A stretch of DNA of 9,294 bases from Methanosarcinales archaeon (GTDB lineage Archaea; Halobacteriota; Methanosarcinia; Methanosarcinales; Methanogasteraceae): the NCBI GenBank assembly GCA_030605805.1, contig JAUWHQ010000188.1, positions 1-9,294 of the forward strand, written 5' to 3'. Every line of letters starts with the position of its first letter. The stretch's first letter is position 1. Shown here piece after piece: positions 6,624 to 9,294 of this stretch. A program made the position numbers and the translations under genes. A model generated the notes under the pieces. That model was not told where the DNA came from, did not search any database, and saw only the letters and a list, made by a program, of their open reading frames with translations.

Positions 6624-7196
6624 GTGCATATCAAACCGGAAATTCGGATACTTGCAATCGATGATTCTGCGCTGATAACGGATAGCGTCATGATCGTCGG
6701 GGTGATCTTCCGGGGTGGGGAATGGCTCGACGGCGTGCTCAGAGCAGAGATCACGCGGGACGGGCTGGACGGAACCGATGTAATCGCAGAGATGGTGGCA
6801 GGAACCCGGCATTACCCACAGATCCGTGTGATCATGCTCGACGGCGTGACGTACGGCGGATTTAACGTGATCGATATAAGAGAACTGCACAGCAGAACCG
6901 GGCTGCCGATAATCGTTGTGATGCGGACTGCGCCTGACATGGGGCGGGTCAGGGACGCGCTGCAAAATCTTCCTGACTTTGAGAAGCGGTGGCAAGCCAT
7001 CCAAAACGCTGGCACGATCACCAAAATCGATGTGCATGAGAGTTCGCTCTGCATCCAGTGCGCAGGAATCGAGGTCTCTGATGCGGCTAAGATTGTTAGG
7101 CTCTCGACAACCCACAGCCATATCCCTGAGCCGCTTCGGGTCGCGCACCTGATCGCAACCGGGATTGTGTGCGGGGAGTCGCGGGGGCGGGCATAA
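6624..7196 (+). CDS. DUF99/UPF0215 family, endonuclease V-like protein
   Basis: 190 residues, starting at GTG 6624. DUF99 proteins (PF01949) are nearly universal in archaea and have an endonuclease V/RNase H-like fold, but no established substrate. Family features are LAIDDSAL with the paired Asp13/Asp14, the FRGGEWLDGVL strand, MLDGVTYGGFNVID (71-84) with Asp73 and Asp84, and GLPIIVVMRTAPD. The conserved acidic residues are compatible with metal binding. The non-ATG start is supported by AAGGTGA (6607-6613), a good archaeal Shine-Dalgarno about ten nt upstream inside the end of moaC, and by the 2-nt gap to the moaC stop. Translation is therefore probably coupled to moaC. A functional link to molybdopterin is not implied by the family. 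Confidence 0.88.
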   Translation: MHIKPEIRILAIDDSALITDSVMIVGVIFRGGEWLDGVLRAEITRDGLDGTDVIAEMVAGTRHYPQIRVIMLDGVTYGGFNVIDIRELHSRTGLPIIVVMRTAPDMGRVRDALQNLPDFEKRWQAIQNAGTITKIDVHESSLCIQCAGIEVSDAAKIVRLSTTHSHIPEPLRVAHLIATGIVCGESRGRA

Positions 7197-7292
7197 ACCG
7201 CGTCATCCATCCGTGCTCGTCGCACATCGCGGGTCGGGCGGGCGGCTTGGAGGCTCGCGATCCGGAATGCGGCAGCGTTGCGCATCTCATCA

Positions 7293-7309
7293 CGAAAAGA
7301 GTTTATACG
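7293..7309 (+). promoter_or_regulatory. BRE/TATA promoter of the toxin-antitoxin operon
   Basis: CGAAAAG (BRE-like, 7293-7299) is followed by TTTATACG (7302-7309), close to the archaeal consensus. The centre lies about 26 nt upstream of the ATGATG at 7329-7334, so the operon mRNA is probably leaderless. It is the clearest promoter in the window. Confidence 0.7.
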
Positions 7310-7328
7310 GAGTACACACAATGTACGG

Positions 7329-7634
7329 ATGATGATTGGACTTATGAGGATCGACCTTCGTCTTCCCGATGAATTGGTCGAGAAGACCGACATTCTTGCC
7401 AAACTCGAATATAAGAATCGTACTGACGTAATAAAGAGTGCGCTGACCGAGTATCTCGGAGGAGTTGCCGCTACGCAGTTGAAGGAGAAAGCTGTGGAGT
7501 CGTATCTGGACGATAAACTGACGTACAACGAACTTGCGGTGGTAATCGGACGGCAGAATGCAGAGTCGGTAAAAGTTAGTAAGAGACTGCTTGAGAGGAG
7601 CGATAGAATTGCGGAAGATATCGCTCGTGGCTGA
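7329..7634 (+). CDS. Antitoxin, ribbon-helix-helix with UPF0175-like C-terminus
   Basis: 101 residues. The N-terminal part (MRIDLRLPDELVEKTDILAK, about 6-25, then NRTDVIKSALTEYL) is a ribbon-helix-helix DNA-binding domain. The C-terminal part (ESYLDDKLTYNELAVVIG) resembles the YREGKISLGKAAELLG-type segment of UPF0175 antitoxins. Such proteins bind the operon promoter and neutralise a PIN-domain RNase encoded just downstream. Start candidates are ATG 7329, 7332 and 7344; I chose 7329 because the promoter places the RNA start there. An upstream extension to 7278 would include the promoter and is rejected. The 3' end overlaps the toxin start by 26 nt, consistent with translational coupling. Confidence 0.82.
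   Translation: MMIGLMRIDLRLPDELVEKTDILAKLEYKNRTDVIKSALTEYLGGVAATQLKEKAVESYLDDKLTYNELAVVIGRQNAESVKVSKRLLERSDRIAEDIARG
7593..7600 (+). promoter_or_regulatory. Ribosome binding site that sets the PIN toxin start
   Basis: GAGAGGAG lies inside the antitoxin gene and ends 8 nt before the TTG at 7609. It supports that codon as the toxin start over the upstream TTG at 7591 and the downstream GTG at 7627. Confidence 0.5.
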
Positions 7635-8130
7635 TGCATCCGCTCTTGTTTCGCTGGCATCGGCATCCCTGCTACCGCTGGTTTTGAGCGAATTCGACGT
7701 AGTTGTGACCGATATCGTTGTCGGTGAACTCAAAGCGATGAGCGCCTTTGACGACGCACATGGCAGGGCTGCAACTCTGGTCCTGGAAAATATTGACTCA
7801 ATGAGGGTTTTGAATGCGTCTGATTATCAGAGATTCATGACGAGCAGGATCGATTCCGGAGAAGCATCCTGCCTTGAGATCATCGATGGTGGCGGGTGCG
7901 ACTATCTGCTGACCGATGATTTCAGGGCTCTCGGAGAGATAGAAAAACAGATCGGTGATGCAGTGGTTCTCTCACCGATCATTCTCAAAGCACTGGTCAT
8001 GAGAGGAATAATCGGGAAGAGCGAGGCACTTGCCAAACTCGGTGAGATCGCTCGGAAGAGGGATTGGCTGGGAAGACCGATCTACAGGTATGCCATGAGA
8101 TACTTTGATGAAGGGTTGTCGGACTCGTAG
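7609..8130 (+). CDS. PIN-domain toxin, DUF3368-type
   Basis: 173 residues from TTG 7609. PIN domains are metal-dependent RNases; as VapC-like toxins they cut tRNA, rRNA or mRNA when free of antitoxin. Candidate metal ligands are Asp9 (VADASALVSL), Glu40 (VVGELKAM), Glu85 (DSGEASCLE) and Asp103/104 (LLTDDFRA). The DSGEAS block and the later SPIILKALVMRGIIGK segment match DUF3368-type PIN proteins, which commonly follow UPF0175 antitoxins. Length is typical. The gene overlaps the antitoxin gene by 26 nt and shares its promoter. The acidic set is complete, so an active nuclease is expected. The RNA target is unknown. Confidence 0.85.
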   Translation: MRKISLVADASALVSLASASLLPLVLSEFDVVVTDIVVGELKAMSAFDDAHGRAATLVLENIDSMRVLNASDYQRFMTSRIDSGEASCLEIIDGGGCDYLLTDDFRALGEIEKQIGDAVVLSPIILKALVMRGIIGKSEALAKLGEIARKRDWLGRPIYRYAMRYFDEGLSDS

Positions 8131-8193
8131 ATGTGGTTTCTGGTGATTTGGGTTGCTTAACCGAGCACATCAGGGATGGCGATCACACTGGAA

Positions 8194-8198
8194 TTTTT
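8194..8198 (+). terminator. T-run downstream of the PIN toxin
   Basis: Five T residues occur 64 nt after the toxin stop and just before the next promoter. A small GGTT/AACC hairpin (about 8151-8162) lies upstream of it. T-runs alone can end archaeal transcription, but this one is short. Confidence 0.25.
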
Positions 8199-8204
8199 AG
8201 AACG

Positions 8205-8217
8205 CCAAAGTTTATAT
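8205..8217 (+). promoter_or_regulatory. BRE/TATA promoter of the Panacea-like gene
   Basis: CCAAAG (BRE-like) is followed by TTTATAT (8211-8217), close to the archaeal consensus. RNA would start near 8240 and give a leader of roughly 24 nt to the TTG at 8264. Confidence 0.62.
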
Positions 8218-8250
8218 CCCGATTAAACATAACACCCATAACGACGGCAC

Positions 8251-8258
8251 AGAAGGGA
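8251..8258 (+). promoter_or_regulatory. Ribosome binding site for the TTG start at 8264
   Basis: AGAAGGGA lies 5 nt upstream of TTG 8264 and favours this codon over the in-frame ATG at 8282, which has GAAAGG directly against it. Confidence 0.4.
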
Positions 8259-8263
8259 CTAAC

Positions 8264-8719
8264 TTGAAAAAAACCGAAAGGATGAAAGAACTGAAAAGTT
8301 TCGTCAAATATCTGGAAGATTGTAATATTTTCAAGTTTAAAGTCAACATATTCAATAACAGGCTCAAACTCCAGAAGTATGTATTTTTAGCCAGAAAATA
8401 TGGTTTCAATCTGAGATATTCATATAATTTATATATACACGGTCCGTACTCGCCACAACTTGCTGATGATTATTATGCATTGGAAAAGTCGGCAATCGAA
8501 CCCGAAAAAATAACCCTTGATGAGGGATTCATCAAACTTATTAAAAAGAAGAGTGAATGGTGGCTTGAACTTGCCTCGACAGTTGTAATGGTATCTGAAA
8601 GGTATAAAGATATGGGGGATGAGATGATGATCAAGCTTGTGAGGAACAGCAAGCCTTTTGCTTCCGAAGGTGAGGTTGAAGAGGTTATTTCAAAGTTAAG
8701 AAAAGCAAACGCCATCTAA
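8264..8719 (+). CDS. YwgA/SocA-like protein (Panacea/DUF4065 superfamily candidate)
   Basis: 151 residues from TTG 8264; ATG 8282 is the alternative start. The core NRLKLQKYVFLARKYGFNL (about 32-50) followed by YNLYIHGPYSPQLADDYYAL (about 54-73) has the pattern K-LQK-VYxA plus H/YGPYS seen in YwgA proteins and in the SocA-like Panacea domain. The Panacea domain serves as a versatile antitoxin or proteolytic adaptor in bacteria and phages (established knowledge). The C-terminal half is a charged helical region without a recognisable motif. The gene has its own promoter and is clearly AT-rich compared with the metabolic genes to the left. Its stop overlaps the stop of the convergent PIN gene by 4 nt. 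The antitoxin role is inference from family and neighbour. Confidence 0.65.
   Translation: MKKTERMKELKSFVKYLEDCNIFKFKVNIFNNRLKLQKYVFLARKYGFNLRYSYNLYIHGPYSPQLADDYYALEKSAIEPEKITLDEGFIKLIKKKSEWWLELASTVVMVSERYKDMGDEMMIKLVRNSKPFASEGEVEEVISKLRKANAI
8716..8719. other. 4-nt stop-codon overlap of convergent genes
   Basis: In CTAA, TAA ends the Panacea-like gene on plus and CTA (TAG on minus) ends the PIN gene. The two genes therefore share their termination region. Confidence 0.85.
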
Positions 8720-9225
8720 CGGTTTTTTCCGGCACCACGCTTGGTAAATCTGTCTGATATTTTTAAGTTACTATTTGCATCATCATATATTCTATCAACG
8801 ATTATTTTATTGTCCAGTAATTTCGAATCGGTTGTTATGAGCCATTCGGATGTGGGATCTGCAAGAGCTTGTGCAACTATCAACGTATCTGTTGGTTTTA
8901 TGTGGTTATCAGCCCCCATCAGTTCAAAGGCTATCTTGTAACTTTCTTTGTCTGGCGGGGGTGTGTTCGCATTCAGTTTAACTTCAATGAGCATCTGAAG
9001 ATTCTCAACAATTCCACCATTATTAGAGTTGAATAACCAATTCATGCACTCCCCAAGACTAATAAGCGGAATCTTAACCATTATATCCGGATTCTTTATC
9101 ATGGTTGCAGCCTTCTCTATAACGCCTTTTGAATGTTTCCTCTCGTCCCCTTTCTTGAAATAACCGACGATAACGTTTGTATCAAAGTAAATGCTCTGTT
9201 TTGGCTCGTTTTTATGTTTTTTCAT
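8716..9225 (-). CDS. PIN-domain protein, probable RNase toxin
   Basis: 169 residues from ATG 9225. Four conserved PIN acidic positions are visible: Asp15 (IYFDTNVIVGYF), Glu59 (SLGECMNWL), Asp113 (KPTDTLIVAQALA) and Asp133 (LITTDSKLL). The set is complete, so a metal-dependent RNase is expected. Insertion-like segments (NSNNGG, NANTPPPD) and the lysine/arginine-rich ends make it longer than minimal VapC toxins. The gene is AT-rich like its convergent neighbour. No VapB-type antitoxin is visible directly upstream within the 69 nt left in the window, although one could lie beyond the edge. GGTG about 8 nt before the start is a weak ribosome site. Toxin identity is inference; the fold is well supported. 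Confidence 0.82.
   Translation of the reverse strand: MKKHKNEPKQSIYFDTNVIVGYFKKGDERKHSKGVIEKAATMIKNPDIMVKIPLISLGECMNWLFNSNNGGIVENLQMLIEVKLNANTPPPDKESYKIAFELMGADNHIKPTDTLIVAQALADPTSEWLITTDSKLLDNKIIVDRIYDDANSNLKISDRFTKRGAGKNR
8722..8727 (+). terminator. T6 run just after the Panacea-like gene
   Basis: Six T residues follow the stop codon by 2 nt and lie inside the antisense end of the PIN gene. They could end the plus transcript immediately and limit antisense RNA into the PIN gene. No strong stem precedes them. Confidence 0.35.
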
Positions 9226-9294
9226 GAGGCAGCACCAAAGAACTGAAGCGATGTTTTGTCTGCATCTGGCACGAGATGAATCTATGTCCTGTGC
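9226..9294 (-). other. Edge region upstream of the minus-strand PIN gene
   Basis: 69 nt. On minus, two frames stay open to the window edge. One is the PIN frame itself. The other ends at a TAA inside the first codons of the PIN gene. The third frame ends in TGA overlapping the PIN ATG (ATGA), as a coupled upstream gene would, but it carries a TAG after only three codons. I cannot decide whether an upstream antitoxin gene ends here. Confidence 0.3.

Noticed and set aside
7197..7292. GC-rich gap after the DUF99 gene as a possible tRNA or structured RNA (ATCGCG/CGCGAT arms near 7226-7262)
   Set aside because: No cloverleaf, anticodon arm or T-loop consensus; the pairing arms are short with a long loop, so only a casual inverted repeat is supported.
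6812..7666. Minus-strand open frame of 284 codons opposite DUF99 and the antitoxin
   Set aside because: Spans the 3' half of one well-supported gene, a promoter and another gene; serine-rich low-information translation with no family features.
9280..9285. Upstream TAG read as pyrrolysine to open a coupled gene before the PIN gene
   Set aside because: TAG serves as the ordinary stop of moaC, the first PIN toxin and the second PIN gene in this window, so there is no support for decoding it.
1..9294. CRISPR array, insertion sequence, integrase or attachment site
   Set aside because: No regularly spaced direct repeats, transposase/integrase motifs or tRNA-end duplications were seen on either strand.

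Overview
The window looks like a chromosomal segment of a euryarchaeon, probably related to methanogens or ANME/alkane-oxidising archaea. The evidence is an isopentenyl phosphate kinase (the archaeal mevalonate branch), an archaeal-type inositol monophosphatase/fructose-1,6-bisphosphatase, a DUF99/UPF0215 protein, an EMC6-like small membrane protein, and BRE/TATA promoters placed 25-30 bp upstream of start codons (leaderless transcripts). The exact lineage cannot be fixed from the sequence alone.

Layout: (1) 1-561, minus strand, an AMMECR1-domain protein whose last residues run off the left edge. (2) 622-3778, plus strand, a series of EMC6-like membrane protein, ApbE (FAD:protein FMN transferase, lipoprotein), isopentenyl phosphate kinase, and a secreted lipoprotein alpha/beta hydrolase. 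The first two genes are 1 nt apart and the last two 16 nt apart. (3) 3773-4627, minus strand, inositol monophosphatase/FBPase. It overlaps the hydrolase tail-to-tail by 6 nt and shares a short divergent promoter region with (4) argJ, 4682-5833, plus strand. (5) A 236-nt gap containing hairpins and a terminator-like element. (6) 6070-7196, plus strand, moaC and a DUF99 endonuclease V-like gene 2 nt apart. (7) 7329-8130, plus strand, a type II toxin-antitoxin pair (RHH/UPF0175-like antitoxin and DUF3368-type PIN toxin) behind a strong archaeal promoter. (8) 8264-9225, an AT-rich convergent pair: a YwgA/SocA-like (Panacea-superfamily) protein on plus and a second PIN-domain protein on minus, overlapping at their stop codons by 4 nt.

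The left three quarters is mostly housekeeping metabolism: flavinylation, isoprenoid precursors, sugar phosphate/inositol, arginine and molybdopterin. The right quarter is an accessory island of two PIN-containing modules, and its last kilobase is clearly richer in A+T than the rest. The most interesting candidate is the convergent Panacea-like/PIN pair. If it is a toxin-antitoxin system, its tail-to-tail arrangement is unusual. The tight linkage of an EMC6-like membrane protein with ApbE, and the very compact divergent promoter between the phosphatase and argJ, are secondary points.
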